Positions 51,766-62,907 are shown, numbered from the stretch's first letter. The stretch is 64,000 nucleotides of DNA from Rosenbergiella gaditana (GCF_018494065.1 NZ_JABBFR010000006.1:1-64000); one strand, 5' to 3'. A program made the numbers and translations. The notes: a model not told the origin generated them from the sequence alone.

Positions 51766-53460
51766 TTACGCAACGATTGGCTCAGGACGTTTAATAATCG
51801 CGTAGGCAATACCTGCCACGACGGCACCGGCTAAAATCGCTCCGATGTATCCCAGCACAGGTGTAATCGCGCCAGGAATAAGGAAGACAAAAATACCGCC
51901 ATGAGGTGCCATTAATTTAGAACCGATAGCCATAGCGATAGCGCCAGTCAGCGCACCCCCTACGATGCAGCAAGGCAGCACACGTAGCGGATCACGGGCA
52001 GCAAAAGGAATCGCGCCTTCAGTGATATAGCACAGCCCAAGCACAATCGCGGCTTTACCACCTTCCTGTTGCGCTTTTGCAAACTTACGACGGGCGACCA
52101 AGGTCGCTAAGCCCATCGCTAAAGGCGGGACCATTCCAGCAGCCATTATAGCCGCCATTGGACCGTAGGTAGATGAACTTAATAGCCCGACGCCAAAAGC
52201 GTAGGCAACTTTGTTAATTGGGCCACCCATATCACTACATTGCATAGCACCCAGTACAGCGCCCAGTAAGACTGCATTCGCCGTCCCCATCGTGCCTAAC
52301 CAATGGGTTAATGACTCCATAACAAAGGCAACCGGTTTACCAACCACGTAAATCATTAACAAACCCGTCACTAAACTTGCGACTAGCGGAATGATTAAGA
52401 TAGGTTTAAGCGCTTCCATACTTTGCGGCAGCTTTAGCTTACCGCTGATTAATTTCGCCGTGTACCCAGCAATGAAGCCAGCAATGATGCCGCCTAAAAA
52501 GCCTGCGCTTAAGGTGGAGGCTAACATCCCTCCGATTAAACCAGGCGTTAGCCCCGGGCGGTCCGCGATGGAGAAAGCAATGTAGCCAGCTAACACGGGA
52601 ACCATTAATGCAAAAGCGGTGGTTCCGCCAATTTGCATCAGTGCTGCCGCTAATGTGCCCTGTTCTTTGAACGCATTGATACCAAATGCGAAAGAAAGTG
52701 CGATACACAAGCCACCCGCCACCACCATCGGTAGCATAAAAGAAACGCCGGTGAGCAAATGACGATAAGCCCCCGATTTTTCTTTTTTATCGCCCGCATT
52801 TCCTGCGGCAGCCTGCGCTGAACTGGCTGAAGAGTGATACGTTTTTGCCTCAGTCAGTGCTTTATCAAACTCTTGTGCCGTTTTTTTCAAGGCAAGACCG
52901 GTTGAAGTGCGGTACATCGGCTTTCCGGCAAACTTCGCCAAGTCGACTTCAATATCCGCGGCAATAAAAACAATATCAGCCTCAGCCACTTCTTCTGGGG
53001 TGATAGGGTTACCGGCACCAACGGATCCACGCGTCTCCACCCGTACTGGCCAACCCCGTTTTTTCGCTTCAGCTTCAATCGCTTCAGCAGCCATAAAGGT
53101 ATGGGCAACACCTGTTGGACAGGCAGTGACGGCAACAATTTTCTTCACTGTTGAAGCGGTTTCAGGCGAGGCGCTTGGCACCACTGCAGGGGCTTGCCAA
53201 GGACTTGCTGTTGAGACGGCATGATCAATCGACGATTTAGTGTCAGTCAATAATGCTTGGCTATCGACCGTCGCGACCTGTTTTCCTGCTAATTGGGCTG
53301 CAGCAAGTGCAGGATCTCCTGCGACCACAACGACTTCTGCCTCAGTTACCGAAGTCAGTGAGTAGTGAGACTGTTCACTGATAGCTTTTTCAAATACTTG
53401 GTTGACTAACTGTGCCGACGCTAAGCCCAATGACGCATCGGTGATTAATGCTATTTTCAT
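51766..53460 (-). CDS. fruA: PTS fructose-specific EIIB'BC component
   Basis: A 564-residue membrane permease of the fructose phosphotransferase system, importing fructose as fructose 1-phosphate. An N-terminal degenerate EIIB' domain (~1-95) is followed by the active EIIB domain with phosphorylated Cys in VAVTACPTGVAHTFMAA, an Ala-rich linker, and the EIIC membrane domain (ten or so helices; GGVSFMLPMVVAGG is written here as TGVSFMLPMVVAGG). Length equals E. coli FruA. It is third in fruBKA, 12 nt after fruK. Confidence 0.96.
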   Translation of the reverse strand: MKIALITDASLGLASAQLVNQVFEKAISEQSHYSLTSVTEAEVVVVAGDPALAAAQLAGKQVATVDSQALLTDTKSSIDHAVSTASPWQAPAVVPSASPETASTVKKIVAVTACPTGVAHTFMAAEAIEAEAKKRGWPVRVETRGSVGAGNPITPEEVAEADIVFIAADIEVDLAKFAGKPMYRTSTGLALKKTAQEFDKALTEAKTYHSSASSAQAAAGNAGDKKEKSGAYRHLLTGVSFMLPMVVAGGLCIALSFAFGINAFKEQGTLAAALMQIGGTTAFALMVPVLAGYIAFSIADRPGLTPGLIGGMLASTLSAGFLGGIIAGFIAGYTAKLISGKLKLPQSMEALKPILIIPLVASLVTGLLMIYVVGKPVAFVMESLTHWLGTMGTANAVLLGAVLGAMQCSDMGGPINKVAYAFGVGLLSSSTYGPMAAIMAAGMVPPLAMGLATLVARRKFAKAQQEGGKAAIVLGLCYITEGAIPFAARDPLRVLPCCIVGGALTGAIAMAIGSKLMAPHGGIFVFLIPGAITPVLGYIGAILAGAVVAGIAYAIIKRPEPIVA

Positions 53461-53472
53461 CTTTACTTTCCT

Positions 53473-54420
53473 CTACTGCTGTTCGGTAACGGAGTGTAAT
53501 TCGACGCGAGTCATCATTGCAGCGAGGGCTGAACGGTCCGTAATGCCAACGTTACTCTGACTTACCGCCAGAGCCGCAACCGCCGTCGCTAACCTTAAGG
53601 TATGTTCGCTAGTTTCTCCCATGAGTAAACCGTAAATCAGTCCACCCACCATGGAGTCACCCGCACCCACCGTGCTCACAATGTCACAAGCAGGTGGTTT
53701 TGCTAGCCATGCGCCGGATGCATTGACCCATAACGCCCCCTCTGCACCAAGAGAGATCACTACATGGCTAATACCTTGATCACGAAGTTGATGTGCGGCA
53801 GTGATAATATCGCTTATCTCAGGTAATGCCCGACCCGCCCACATTTCCAATTCCCGTCGATTGGGTTTTACCAACCATGGGGTAGCCAGCAAACCTGCAT
53901 CAAGCGCCGCACGGCTACTGTCGAAGACTACACACGGGCATTGCTGGCGTAGCGCTTTCATCCAGTCGGTAAACTCGTCTAGGGCGATCCCCTGTGGCAA
54001 GCTGCCGCTGACACAGACCATATCGAAGTCGCCTAGCCAACTGAGCGAGTCTTGTTTGAAACGCTGCCAATTTTCTTCGCTGACGTTAAAGCCTGAAAAG
54101 TTGAGATCGGTGACGTCGCCACCCGTTTCAGTCACTTTAATATTGAGTCGAGTTCGGCCATCAATGACATTGAAACGGTTATGTAACCCCAATTCATCAA
54201 ATAACTGCTCGAAACCCTCTTGGTTTTCACGCCCCAGCAATCCTCCTACCGTGACATCCACCCCTAAATTTTTCAAAACTTTTGCAACATTGATCCCTTT
54301 ACCTGCGGCATGCAGCCCAGTGGTCTCAACCAGATTGACCTCGCCACGTTCAATTTCTGGGGTGAATCCCACTAAATCATACGCAGGGTTTAAGGTAATA
54401 GTGGCTACACGGCGACTCAT
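53473..54420 (-). CDS. fruK: 1-phosphofructokinase
   Basis: A 315-residue PfkB-family kinase that phosphorylates fructose 1-phosphate to fructose 1,6-bisphosphate. Motifs are [28 protein letters not shown], and the catalytic C-terminal [16 protein letters not shown] (anion hole and base Asp). It overlaps fruB by 4 nt (ATGA), so expression is coupled. Its substrate is also the inducer that releases Cra from the operon's operator. Confidence 0.96.
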   Translation of the reverse strand: MSRRVATITLNPAYDLVGFTPEIERGEVNLVETTGLHAAGKGINVAKVLKNLGVDVTVGGLLGRENQEGFEQLFDELGLHNRFNVIDGRTRLNIKVTETGGDVTDLNFSGFNVSEENWQRFKQDSLSWLGDFDMVCVSGSLPQGIALDEFTDWMKALRQQCPCVVFDSSRAALDAGLLATPWLVKPNRRELEMWAGRALPEISDIITAAHQLRDQGISHVVISLGAEGALWVNASGAWLAKPPACDIVSTVGAGDSMVGGLIYGLLMGETSEHTLRLATAVAALAVSQSNVGITDRSALAAMMTRVELHSVTEQQ

Positions 54421-55550
54421 TCAGCCCCCTCCCCCAATCCACTCGCGATGGCCGCGCCTATCGCTTTCATCGCTTGCTCGGCTTGTGGACCACTGGTTGT
54501 AAAGCGTAAGCGGTGCCCTTTCTTCACCCCTAAGGCCACCACTTTCATTAAGCTACGACCATTCGCCGGCTTACCACTGCCGTCCAAATTGATCACGCTC
54601 ACGTCACAGTCGAACTGTTTAATCACCGTGACGAGCGCAGTACCAGGACGCGCATGGAGTCCGTGTTCATTTTTGATCACAAACTCTTCGGTCACTGTAT
54701 CGTCACTAAGACTCACTTCACTGGTTAACAGCGCCAGCACACCGGCCGCGTCGGCACTAAATAACGCAGATGCTTGATTATTATTGATCCAGTGTGTGAG
54801 GTAATTGACAACGGTAAGTGGCTGCGTATCTGCAGTTGAACAGGTAATTAACAGAGACACCGACTCGCCAGAATCAAGCGTTATCGTAGCGGAAGGTCGG
54901 CTGACCGCAACGGCGCTAAAAAGGTTACCCTCAGCACAATCTTGCAGCCAAACGCCTTGTCCAACATGCAACGGTTTCTGTACCAGCGTATTGGCAACAA
55001 AGTGTGGCGAAACCGCGTGGATAGATTGTAATCGCCCAGCATTCAATGCTTGCAAGGTGATAAGATCAGCAGTGTTGACATCCAAAGAGATTAGGGACGT
55101 ATCAAAACGGAATTCCGCGGGCTGCTTTTCACCCATTAAAATGGCACGCAGATCTTCGGCTGAGGCCGTTTTAATCGTTTCTGCAATGCTGTCATCGCTT
55201 AAAACATGCGTTAACTGACGCAGCAAGGCTAGATGCTCATCAGATTTTGCCGCAATGCCAATCACGACATAAGCCGTTTGATCAGCCCCCCATTCAATAC
55301 CCTGGGGGAATTGGAAAACCTGTACTCCAGTGTTGAGGACCAAATCACGAGTATCTGTGGTGCCGTGTGGGATGGCTATACCGTTACCCAGATAGGTAGA
55401 GGTCTGCTGCTCGCGCGCCAACATTCCACTCACATAGCCCTCACCCACATTGCCAGCGCTGGCGAGTGCCGCAGCAACCTGACGAATCGCCTCTTCTTTA
55501 TTGGTGGCTGAGGCGCCAGTATGAATCGCCTGAACTTCGAGCTGGAACAT
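54417..55550 (-). CDS. fruB: fructose-specific EIIA-HPr fusion (diphosphoryl transfer protein)
   Basis: A 377-residue cytosolic PTS protein. The EIIA domain (~1-145) has the active His in [14 protein letters not shown] middle domain follows, and the C-terminal ~90 residues are an HPr-like FPr domain with [11 protein letters not shown] (active His) and [18 protein letters not shown] 55550 ([12 protein letters not shown]) matches E. coli FruB; four in-frame residues further up are not conserved. It is the first gene of fruBKA, just below a Cra site. Confidence 0.96.
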   Translation of the reverse strand: MFQLEVQAIHTGASATNKEEAIRQVAAALASAGNVGEGYVSGMLAREQQTSTYLGNGIAIPHGTTDTRDLVLNTGVQVFQFPQGIEWGADQTAYVVIGIAAKSDEHLALLRQLTHVLSDDSIAETIKTASAEDLRAILMGEKQPAEFRFDTSLISLDVNTADLITLQALNAGRLQSIHAVSPHFVANTLVQKPLHVGQGVWLQDCAEGNLFSAVAVSRPSATITLDSGESVSLLITCSTADTQPLTVVNYLTHWINNNQASALFSADAAGVLALLTSEVSLSDDTVTEEFVIKNEHGLHARPGTALVTVIKQFDCDVSVINLDGSGKPANGRSLMKVVALGVKKGHRLRFTTSGPQAEQAMKAIGAAIASGLGEGAE

Positions 55551-55566
55551 AATTTTCCTCACATAG

Positions 55567-55582
55567 GTTGAATCGTTTCAGC
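55567..55582. promoter_or_regulatory. Cra (FruR) operator of the fru operon
   Basis: GTTGAATCGTTTCAGC at 55567-55582 (GCTGAAACGATTCAAC on the minus strand) is a near-perfect Cra palindrome of the form GCTGAA-N-CG-N-TTCA-N-C. It ends 17 bp upstream of the fruB ATG. Cra represses fruBKA until fructose 1-phosphate accumulates. Confidence 0.88.
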
Positions 55583-55685
55583 AACTAAATTAGCGCATTT
55601 TATATCAAAAAATTAAATTAATATTTTTGAATCAACGCACAAATTTCAACTTTAAATCAGCGTTTATTGAATTCGCCACTCGCCA

Positions 55686-55943
55686 TTAATGTGGCGAGAT
55701 CGCCGCATCGAGCTCAAGCAGATACACCAGAGCCTCTTCGCGACTGGTTGCACACATATCATAATGAGGCTGCAACCCCGCACAGACGGCAGGACGTAGG
55801 GGGGAAGTAAAAATCAAACAGAGGTTATTCTCGTCTAATTGCACGCAGCGAACACCTGCTGGCTTGCCCTCAGGCATTCCTGGAATGGGCGAAGAAATTG
55901 AGGGAGCGATACAGCATGCTCCACAGTGGCTACGGCACTCCAT
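55686..55943 (-). CDS. yeiW: YkgJ-type cysteine-cluster protein YeiW
   Basis: An 85-residue UPF0153 protein with the Cys cluster typical of the family: [13 protein letters not shown] at the start, [13 protein letters not shown] in the middle, and RPAVCAGLQ with a later Cys in YDMCATS. These probably bind a metal. It closely follows E. coli YeiW. Function unknown. It lies between the fru operon and efpL, transcribed with the fru strand but separated from fruB by its own spacer. Confidence 0.88.
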   Translation of the reverse strand: MECRSHCGACCIAPSISSPIPGMPEGKPAGVRCVQLDENNLCLIFTSPLRPAVCAGLQPHYDMCATSREEALVYLLELDAAISPH

Positions 55944-56139
55944 AGACGCTCTTTACTTGAATAAGGTGGATGACGGAGAGTATCTGGATGTCGTCATTAT
56001 TATGCAACATAAATTTCAGCTCAATGAGTGTGAAAAATTTAGCTAAAGATAACGAATGAATCGCTATTTTGCTTGTGTAGAGATAAAGGGGCGAGTATTT
56101 TTCCCGAATTCATTTAATTCTCTTATTTTGAGGTCCTCA

Positions 56140-56712
56140 ATGCCTAAAGCAAACGAAATTAAGCGCGGTATGGCGGTAAGCTGGAACGGTAAACTACTAT
56201 TAGTGAAAGATATCGATGTACAGAGCCCTAGTGCTCGGGGTGCTGCAACCTTGTATAAAATGCGCTTCACCGATATTCGTAGCGGACTAAAAGTCGAAGA
56301 ACGCTTCAAAGGCGACGATATTATCGACAGTATCCAACTCAACCGTCGAGCCGTCAGTTTTTCTTATACGGATGGTAATGAATATGTATTCATGGACGAT
56401 GAAGACTATACCCCTTATAGCTTCAATCACGACCAAATAGAAGAAGAGTTACTCTTTATTCCTGAAGCCGGCCTACCTGGGATGCACGTTTTATTAATGG
56501 ATGACCAGGTTTTAGCCTTAGAACTCCCACAGACGGTTGATTTAGTTATTGTAGACACCGTTCCAGGTATTAAAGGTGCCTCAGCGAGTGCGAGAACGAA
56601 AGCGGCAACGCTCTCTACAGGTTTAACGGTACAAGTCCCTGAATACTTGAGTAATAGTGATAAGATCCGTATTCATATACCTGAACGTCGTTATATGAGT
56701 AGAGCCGATTAA
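56140..56712 (+). CDS. efpL: elongation factor P-like protein
   Basis: A 190-residue EF-P paralogue (YeiP/EfpL) that helps ribosomes through proline-rich and other difficult stretches. The start is ATG 56140 ([20 protein letters not shown]), equal in length to E. coli YeiP; 28 in-frame residues further up are not conserved. The tip loop reads [18 protein letters not shown], with Arg where EF-P carries its modified Lys. OB domains end [19 protein letters not shown] and a terminal RYMSRAD. lpxT follows after 20 nt. Confidence 0.94.
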   Translation: MPKANEIKRGMAVSWNGKLLLVKDIDVQSPSARGAATLYKMRFTDIRSGLKVEERFKGDDIIDSIQLNRRAVSFSYTDGNEYVFMDDEDYTPYSFNHDQIEEELLFIPEAGLPGMHVLLMDDQVLALELPQTVDLVIVDTVPGIKGASASARTKAATLSTGLTVQVPEYLSNSDKIRIHIPERRYMSRAD

Positions 56713-56732
56713 TCCATTGCGGGGGATGACCT

Positions 56733-57428
56733 ATGCGACAGTCTAATTTTCCAATTATCATCATCTTGAATCTGCTCGGTATTTGCCTATTTTTCTCATG
56801 GTATCTCCCGACCCATCACGGTTTATGGTTTTCATTAGATAAATCTATTTTTTATAGTTTTAACCATGAAATGGTGAAATCCCATGCGTTTGCAGTATTT
56901 GTTGCAATCACTAACTATCGTGGATTTGATATCGTCTCATTTCTGGTAATGGCCGCTTACTTTTATTCTTTTTGGAGACTCAAAGATCGTAATGGGCGTC
57001 AGTGGATGTTAGCCGTCGGCATCACCATGCTCATTACGGCTATTGTATTAAATCAACTCGGTCACCTTATTCCAGTAAGCCATAGCAGCCCTTCTTTATT
57101 CTTCGCCGATGCACAACGAGCAGGTTCTCTCACCGGTATCCCTACTAAAGATGGTTCTGCAGACAGCTTTCCTGGGGATCATGGGATGATGTTAATGATT
57201 TATGCCTGTTTTATGGGACGCTACTTTGGCCGTAAAGCATTTATTGTTGGGCTTATCATTTTGGCTATTTTTGCCTTACCCCGTGTGATGGTAGGCGCCC
57301 ATTGGTTTACCGATATTTCTGTCGGCTCGCTTTCAGTGGTATTGGTCGGGATGAGTTGGTGTTTATTGACTCCATTGACTGATATTCTTGTTAATTGGAT
57401 TTATCGCAAACTTCCAGGCACTCAATAA
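56733..57428 (+). CDS. lpxT: lipid A 1-diphosphate synthase LpxT (PAP2 family)
   Basis: A 231-residue inner-membrane PAP2 enzyme that transfers phosphate from undecaprenyl diphosphate to lipid A, giving the 1-diphosphate. PAP2 motifs are SFPGDHGMML and PRVMVGAHWFTD. The first-motif region reads IPVSHSSPSLFF, where E. coli LpxT has VKRASPT, so its basic residues differ. About six membrane segments are visible. It is probably co-transcribed with efpL (20-nt gap), the same order as in E. coli. Confidence 0.88.
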   Translation: MRQSNFPIIIILNLLGICLFFSWYLPTHHGLWFSLDKSIFYSFNHEMVKSHAFAVFVAITNYRGFDIVSFLVMAAYFYSFWRLKDRNGRQWMLAVGITMLITAIVLNQLGHLIPVSHSSPSLFFADAQRAGSLTGIPTKDGSADSFPGDHGMMLMIYACFMGRYFGRKAFIVGLIILAIFALPRVMVGAHWFTDISVGSLSVVLVGMSWCLLTPLTDILVNWIYRKLPGTQ

Positions 57429-57452
57429 TCCTTCTGGTTATTTTTTCCTTTT

Positions 57453-57472
57453 CCGGGAGGTTTTACTCCCGG
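57453..57472 (+). terminator. hairpin after lpxT
   Basis: CCGGGAG (57453-57459) and CTCCCGG (57466-57472) form a 7-bp stem around GTTTTA. The T tract lies before rather than after the stem on the plus strand, so termination is plausible but weak. Confidence 0.5.
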
Positions 57473-57751
57473 ATCTTCCCCACTAAACCCGTTAAAAATA
57501 AAGCTATCAGACATTTTTCCTATTAAGATCAAAAAAAATCTTAAAAACTCTCGCCAGTTAACATTTTCTACGGTAATCTCAAATAACGCTTAGCCCTTGT
57601 TATGAGGGGTTTCAGCTTTAAAGAGCTTCAAAGAAATTTACATCTAGATATAATTCATAAATTGTCTTCTTGATAATCTCTGATAATCTCTTAATCTGTT
57701 CATTGGCGAACGACATATTTGTCGTAAGGACATCGAAGGAAACTGCTTAAT
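57473..57751 (+). promoter_or_regulatory. long mepS leader region
   Basis: This is the remainder of the 323-bp lpxT-mepS gap, AT-rich and without a gene. TATAAT at 57649-57654 is a good -10 candidate, although no strong -35 accompanies it; a transcript from there would have a ~90-nt leader. A 10-bp unit, TGATAATCTC, is exactly duplicated in tandem at 57671-57690 within that leader. No riboswitch-like structure was recognised. Confidence 0.45.
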
Positions 57752-58324
57752 ATGGTCAAATCTCAACCAATTGTGAGATACTTGTGGCGGGCTGTTCCAG
57801 CAATTGCCTTAGCAACGCTGCTAAGTGCATGTACTAGCCACCCAACTACCACAGCGAATTTAGAGAAACATGACGTTAACAACCGGAATGGTTTTTTACT
57901 TCAAGCTTCTCAGGATCAATTTGAAGAACTGGTTCATAATGTCGATATTAAATCGAAAATAATGAATCAATATGCGAGTTGGAAAGGTGTTCGTTACCGT
58001 ATGGGCGGTGAATCACGTCGCGGTATTGACTGTTCCGCCTTCGTACAGCGTACTTTCCGTGAACAGTTTGGCTTATCACTACCTCGTTCCACCGCGGATC
58101 AACAAGATACTGGACGTTTTATTAACAAAAGTAAGCTTCGTCCTGGTGATTTAGTGCTATTTCGGTCTGGCTCGACAGGACGTCACGTAGGTATTTATTT
58201 AGGCAACAACGATTTTGTTCATGCTTCAACAAGCAGTGGAGTCATGATTTCAAACCTTAATGACAATTATTGGAAAGCTCGCTATCGCGAAGCACGCCGG
58301 GTCCTCAGTAACTCGCACAGTTAA
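57752..58324 (+). CDS. mepS: murein DD-endopeptidase MepS (Spr)
   Basis: A 190-residue outer-membrane lipoprotein of the NlpC/P60 family that cleaves D-Ala-mDAP cross-links to allow peptidoglycan growth. The signal peptide ends in the lipobox LLSAC with Cys27. The catalytic Cys is in [14 protein letters not shown], and the His residues are in [18 protein letters not shown]. Start and length match E. coli Spr (188). In E. coli its level is set by NlpI-Prc proteolysis. It is monocistronic, with its own terminator. Confidence 0.95.
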   Translation: MVKSQPIVRYLWRAVPAIALATLLSACTSHPTTTANLEKHDVNNRNGFLLQASQDQFEELVHNVDIKSKIMNQYASWKGVRYRMGGESRRGIDCSAFVQRTFREQFGLSLPRSTADQQDTGRFINKSKLRPGDLVLFRSGSTGRHVGIYLGNNDFVHASTSSGVMISNLNDNYWKARYREARRVLSNSHS

Positions 58325-58354
58325 TTTTCATAAGGTCTGACAAATGTTCGCCAA

Positions 58355-58386
58355 AAAAAACGCTGTCCTTCGCAGCGTTTTTTTAT
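58355..58386. terminator. bidirectional terminator between mepS and rsuA
   Basis: AAACGCTG (58358-58365) pairs with CAGCGTTT (58373-58380) around TCCTTCG, with an A run before and a T run after. It ends mepS and the convergent rsuA. Confidence 0.85.
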
Positions 58387-58395
58387 TTCGGTCAT

Positions 58396-59121
58396 TTAGC
58401 CCAATGGCTGCTGTAATTCTGGCGGCAAGTTAATACTTAATATTTCTTCTTGCGTTAACTCGCGATACTCACCGGGTGCTAAGTCCTCATCGAGCGCAAT
58501 GTCGCCGACTCGTTCACGATGCAAATCTTCCACGTGGTTTCCACATGCCGCAAACATTCTTTTGACTTGGTGATAACGCCCCTCACTCAAGGTGACTCTA
58601 GCCTGATTATTGTCCAATAATTCCAATACCGCCGGCTTAGTCGGGACGGACTCCCCTTGTAGCATGATACCCTGTGCAAAACGCGTGATCAGCGCAGGAT
58701 CAACCGCCTCGGCCAAGGTCACCAAGTACGTTTTTTCACAATGATGGCGTGGCGAAGTAATACGGTGTGACCATTGGCCATCGTCAGTTAATAGCACCAG
58801 GCCGGTGGTATCGATATCCAGTCGTCCTGCTGCATGTAACTTCCATGCCATGGGTTCCTCGATAAAATAGAGAATAGTGGGATGCTGCTCGTCTTCTGTC
58901 GCACACACATAGCCTACCGGCTTGTTCAACATAAAATAACGCGGGCCATGCTGTTGATGAAGCACGTTACCGTCATAGGCCACTTCATGTTCGGGTAATA
59001 CTTTAAAAGCCGCTTCACGTACCACCTCTCCATCGACTGTGACGTTACGTGCTCGAACTTCACGGCCAGCAATGGCACGGCTGATTTCAAGTTGTTGGGA
59101 GATAAATTTATCGAGTCGCAT
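58396..59121 (-). CDS. rsuA: 16S rRNA pseudouridine 516 synthase
   Basis: A 241-residue pseudouridine synthase that modifies U516 of 16S rRNA. An N-terminal S4 RNA-binding domain ([20 protein letters not shown]) is followed by the catalytic domain with the family Asp in [35 protein letters not shown] and [16 protein letters not shown] follow. It is about ten residues longer than E. coli RsuA at the C-terminus. It is divergent from radD. Confidence 0.94.
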   Translation of the reverse strand: MRLDKFISQQLEISRAIAGREVRARNVTVDGEVVREAAFKVLPEHEVAYDGNVLHQQHGPRYFMLNKPVGYVCATEDEQHPTILYFIEEPMAWKLHAAGRLDIDTTGLVLLTDDGQWSHRITSPRHHCEKTYLVTLAEAVDPALITRFAQGIMLQGESVPTKPAVLELLDNNQARVTLSEGRYHQVKRMFAACGNHVEDLHRERVGDIALDEDLAPGEYRELTQEEILSINLPPELQQPLG

Positions 59122-59228
59122 GGATCTGTAAGCCTATTAGGGAGTTTATAGAGTGAGTTATGCTAGTATACCCCGAAGCGACACCGACTGTCAGTGTGTA
59201 ACCCTGCCTGTAATCGAGTTCATAACCG

Positions 59229-60980
59229 ATGAGTTTTACCCTACGACCTTATCAACAAGAAGCCGTTGAGGCTGCAGTACATTATTTTCGCCAAGAACAA
59301 CGCCCTGCGGTGATTGTTTTACCCACCGGTGCAGGGAAAAGTTTGGTCATCGCCGAACTGGCACGCATAGCTCGGGGGCGGGTACTGGTGTTGGCGCATG
59401 TCAAAGAGTTGGTCAGACAAAACCATGCCAAGTATCAGGCTTTAGGCTTAGAAGCCGATATATTCTCTGCGGGATTGGCGCAAAAAGAGAGCCAGAGTAA
59501 AGTCGTTTTTGGTAGCGTACAGTCGGTTGCCCGCCATCTTGACCAGTTTGATGCGGCTTTTTCCTTAGTCATCGTTGATGAATGTCACCGCATTGGCGAT
59601 AACGATCAGAGCCAATACCAACAAATCTTGGACTATCTCAAACACCGTAATACGCAACTTCGCCTACTAGGACTGACCGCCACCCCCTTCCGGCTGGGAA
59701 AAGGGTGGATATACCATTTTCATTACCACGGGATGGTACGGGGAACGGAAGATGCCTTATTTTATAAGTGTATTTACGAACTTCCGCTACGCTATATGAT
59801 TAAGCATGGCTATCTTGTCGAGCCTCAACGCTTAGATATGCCTATTTTACGCTATGACTTTTCCTCATTAGTCGCCAATCAACAGGGACTATTTACTGAG
59901 AAGGCGTTAAATCTCAGTTTATCGCAGCAAAAACGTGTCACGCCGTCGATTGTTGCAGAGATTATTCAACACGCAGCGAGCTGTCGTGGCGTCATGATTT
60001 TTGCTGCAACGGTACGCCATGCAGAAGAGATCCTCAGTTACCTCCCTGCCGAGAGTGCTTTAGTGTCGGGGAATACACCGAGCGCCGAGCGCGACGATAT
60101 TTTACAGCGTTTTACTTCTCAACAAATCACTTACTTGGTCAATGTCGCAGTACTGACCACAGGTTTCGATGCCCCACATGTTGATTTGATCGCTATCCTT
60201 CGGCCGACTGAATCGGTCAGCCTTTATCAACAAATTATTGGTCGCGGGCTACGCCTCTATCCTGGAAAAACGGCCTGTGCGATCCTTGATTATGCGGGTA
60301 ACAATTACGATCTTTATCTTCCTGAAATTGGAAGCCCACAAGGTGATAGCGAAAACCAGCCTGTCCAGGTTTTTTGTCCGCAATGCCAGTTCGCCAATAT
60401 TTTTTGGGGTAAAGCCCTCGCCGATGGGACGGTTATCGAGCACTTTGGCCGGCGTTGCCAAGGTATTATCGAGCTCGCCGGTCAGCCTCAACAATGCGAT
60501 TTCCGTTTTCGTTTCAAATCCTGTCCGCACTGTAATGCGGAGAATGATATTGCCGCAAAAATCTGCCAACACTGCGACAGTGTGTTGGTCGATCCCGACG
60601 ATATGTTAAAAGCAGCGCTTAAACTCCGCGATGCAACGGTACTTCGTTGCTCAGGAATGGTGCTACAGGATGGGAGCGATTCAAAGGGAGAGTGGCTACG
60701 TATTACTTATATTGACGAAGATGGGGCCGAAATACCGGAAACTTTCCGGTTGCAGTCTCCCGCTCAGCGTCACGTGTTTGAACAACAGTTTCTTCGCGTA
60801 CACAGTCGTGCGCCGGGAGTTCCCCTAACGTGGCAGTCAGTAAGCGATATTGTTGCTCAACAGACCCTCTTACGGCATCCCGACTTTGTCGTAGCCCATC
60901 GACAAAAAGTCTTTTGGAAAATTCGCCATAAAGTCTTCGATTACCAAGGACGCTTTAGGCGTGCGGATTCAGCAAGCTAG
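59229..60980 (+). CDS. radD: DEAD/H-type helicase-like repair protein RadD
   Basis: A 583-residue superfamily 2 ATPase (YejH) that assists RecA-mediated repair and resolution of over-replication intermediates. Motifs are the Q-like [10 protein letters not shown], Walker A LPTGAGKS, Walker B VIVDECHR, motif [11 protein letters not shown] and motif [17 protein letters not shown]-terminal zinc-ribbon region has C-P-Q-C, CQG and CPHC/CQHC pairs (~residues 385-460). Length follows E. coli RadD (586). rplY has its own promoter downstream. Confidence 0.94.
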   Translation: MSFTLRPYQQEAVEAAVHYFRQEQRPAVIVLPTGAGKSLVIAELARIARGRVLVLAHVKELVRQNHAKYQALGLEADIFSAGLAQKESQSKVVFGSVQSVARHLDQFDAAFSLVIVDECHRIGDNDQSQYQQILDYLKHRNTQLRLLGLTATPFRLGKGWIYHFHYHGMVRGTEDALFYKCIYELPLRYMIKHGYLVEPQRLDMPILRYDFSSLVANQQGLFTEKALNLSLSQQKRVTPSIVAEIIQHAASCRGVMIFAATVRHAEEILSYLPAESALVSGNTPSAERDDILQRFTSQQITYLVNVAVLTTGFDAPHVDLIAILRPTESVSLYQQIIGRGLRLYPGKTACAILDYAGNNYDLYLPEIGSPQGDSENQPVQVFCPQCQFANIFWGKALADGTVIEHFGRRCQGIIELAGQPQQCDFRFRFKSCPHCNAENDIAAKICQHCDSVLVDPDDMLKAALKLRDATVLRCSGMVLQDGSDSKGEWLRITYIDEDGAEIPETFRLQSPAQRHVFEQQFLRVHSRAPGVPLTWQSVSDIVAQQTLLRHPDFVVAHRQKVFWKIRHKVFDYQGRFRRADSAS

Positions 60981-60985
60981 ATCAT

Positions 60986-61014
60986 TTGCCCTGTCTCCCT
61001 TTACCCGCTATAAT
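60986..61014 (+). promoter_or_regulatory. rplY promoter
   Basis: TTGCCC (60986-60991) and a perfect TATAAT (61009-61014) are separated by 17 nt and followed by a GC-rich discriminator (GCCGCGCG), as in growth-rate-controlled ribosomal promoters. The transcript would have a leader of about 80 nt before rplY. Confidence 0.8.
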
Positions 61015-61102
61015 GCCGCGCGCTTTATCTCAAATAGAGCGTCATTGAATAATCCTTCCGTTGCTGGGTCGCCTGTAGCGGAATTACTCTAAGAGAAAAA
61101 TT

Positions 61103-61387
61103 ATGTTTACTATCGAAGCACAAGTCCGTACAGAGCAGGGAAAGGGTGCGAGCCGCCGCCTGCGTTTAGCTAACCAATTCCCAGCCATCGTTTACGGCGG
61201 AAATGAAGCTGCAGTATCAGTAGTTTTAGACCACGATTTCGTTAACAACCTGCAAACTAAGCCAGAATTCTACACAGACGTTCTGACTCTGGTTATCGAC
61301 GGTAAAGAAACTAAAGTCAAAGTTCAGGCTGTTCAACGTCACCCGTTCAAGCCAAAACTACATCACATCGACTTCGTTCGCGCTTAA
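61103..61387 (+). CDS. rplY: 50S ribosomal protein L25
   Basis: A 94-residue 5S rRNA-binding ribosomal protein, the short form without the CTC extension. It starts [20 protein letters not shown] and contains [15 protein letters not shown] and [15 protein letters not shown], matching E. coli L25 in length. It has a strong promoter upstream and a strong terminator downstream, so it is monocistronic. Confidence 0.97.
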   Translation: MFTIEAQVRTEQGKGASRRLRLANQFPAIVYGGNEAAVSVVLDHDFVNNLQTKPEFYTDVLTLVIDGKETKVKVQAVQRHPFKPKLHHIDFVRA

Positions 61388-61405
61388 TTGCTGAAGAAGA
61401 CGATA

Positions 61406-61436
61406 TAAAAAACGCCGCTTTCGCGGCGTTTTTTTA
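61406..61436. terminator. bidirectional terminator between rplY and yejK
   Basis: AACGCCGC (61411-61418) and GCGGCGTT (61423-61430) around TTTC, with an A run before and seven T after. It serves rplY and the convergent yejK. Confidence 0.92.
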
Positions 61437-62438
61437 TTGCTCTTTTAAGCGCCTTTGTAATTGGTCGCGTAAATTTGGAGGTGTGCCTTTAATCGTTAAG
61501 GTATCGGTAGTGGGATCCCAGAAGATACGTTCATTAAGCAGCAACGCATCGAAATTCATCGTCAGTCCGCCACCACTTCCTGAAAATTTTGTTAATTGAC
61601 GTAGCGTTGAGCGATCGGCAGGAAAACTCTCCTCAAACTCATAACCTTGCTGTTCTGTGAAACCGACAAAACTTTGCTCATTCACTTCCGGTAATTGATG
61701 CGAGAGTTCTGTAATGGTGATTTCATCCCCAGATTTCAATTGATCACTGCAGTATTGATGAACCTGTTGGCGATACTCCTGACGAGACTGTTTATCAAGG
61801 CTGACCTCTTCACAATAATCGTCTACCGCTTGCAATAAGGTTCTATTTTGCGCCTTGGTATCTAAGCCTTGGCTAGCACCTAAAAAGTCCATAAAGAAAT
61901 CCGCGACTTTGCGCCCTACTCGGCCACGTAAAAAAGTAAGGTAACGGGTGGAGTCAGGTTGTGTTTCCCATTCCGTTAAATCAATCCGGGCGACAATATC
62001 GGCGTGATTGATATCAAGGTAATGGGTTGTACTAATCTCCAGCGCCTCATTGACACGCATACTTGATTGGCTGTTCAGGACAGAAATCAATAAATATTCA
62101 ACGGCTAGATAACGGTACTGAGCAAAGAGGACAATCCCACCTTCGGCAAAGGGATACTTTGCTAATTCATCGCGCAAGCGACCGGTTGCCGCGCGGGTAA
62201 AGGCAAGGAAATCTTGTTGACCGCCACGACACTCGCGCAGCGTATCGCGCAATTCACTCTCTTCGTTGAATAACCCATAGGCTTTATTCTTTGCACTATA
62301 GACGCGATGTAACTCCTCCAACATCACTTCAACCTCGTGTGTTGGCGTCAACAATGAATCACGCAGAATAAGCGATAACTCGTCCTCATCACGCTTAATT
62401 AGCTGATGAACCACAATCTGGTCAATATCCAGACTCAT
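61434..62438 (-). CDS. yejK: nucleoid-associated protein YejK
   Basis: A 334-residue protein of the 37-kDa nucleoid-associated family (NdpA-like), implicated in interactions with DNA topoisomerases. The start is ATG 62438 ([20 protein letters not shown]), matching E. coli YejK (335); nine in-frame residues upstream are not conserved. Landmarks are [37 protein letters not shown] and [20 protein letters not shown]. It is divergent from yejL-yejM. Confidence 0.94.
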   Translation of the reverse strand: MSLDIDQIVVHQLIKRDEDELSLILRDSLLTPTHEVEVMLEELHRVYSAKNKAYGLFNEESELRDTLRECRGGQQDFLAFTRAATGRLRDELAKYPFAEGGIVLFAQYRYLAVEYLLISVLNSQSSMRVNEALEISTTHYLDINHADIVARIDLTEWETQPDSTRYLTFLRGRVGRKVADFFMDFLGASQGLDTKAQNRTLLQAVDDYCEEVSLDKQSRQEYRQQVHQYCSDQLKSGDEITITELSHQLPEVNEQSFVGFTEQQGYEFEESFPADRSTLRQLTKFSGSGGGLTMNFDALLLNERIFWDPTTDTLTIKGTPPNLRDQLQRRLKEQ

Positions 62439-62662
62439 AGATAACTCCCTAAACGAATGATGCACTATTGAATCACGCAGGTGTCATGCTGACAATGAGA
62501 TTTGCTAAGCATAAGGAGGTAAATTCGATCAGAGGAGACGATTGAATGGCTAAGCTGACACAACTTTCAGCATTTACTGAGTAATTCCTAATGAAAAATT
62601 GCAGATATAAACCCTGTTTTACAGTAGACTAGCTACTTTTTACAATGATATTAGTTGATACT

Positions 62663-62890
62663 ATGCCACAGTTATCTCGTTATAGTGATTCACGCGTCGA
62701 GAAGCTTCTCGACCAGCTTTCTCAAGTCCTTGAAATGGATAAGGCTCCTACCGATCTCTCCTTGATGGTGCTCGGTAATATGGTCACGAATTTAATTAAT
62801 TCCAGTGTTTCACCCGCTCAGCGCCATGCGTTGGCTCGCTCCTTCGCTGCGGCTCTTGAAGCCTCAGTCAGCGAAGATTCAGCTCACTAA
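62663..62890 (+). CDS. yejL: UPF0352 protein YejL
   Basis: A 75-residue helical protein. ATG 62663 ([19 protein letters not shown]) gives the exact length of E. coli YejL. The block [20 protein letters not shown] is the family hallmark. The function is unknown and it forms a small dimeric helical fold. yejM starts 17 nt downstream, so the two are probably co-transcribed. Confidence 0.92.
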   Translation: MPQLSRYSDSRVEKLLDQLSQVLEMDKAPTDLSLMVLGNMVTNLINSSVSPAQRHALARSFAAALEASVSEDSAH

Positions 62891-62907
62891 TCACTTAAAC
62901 GACGTAT

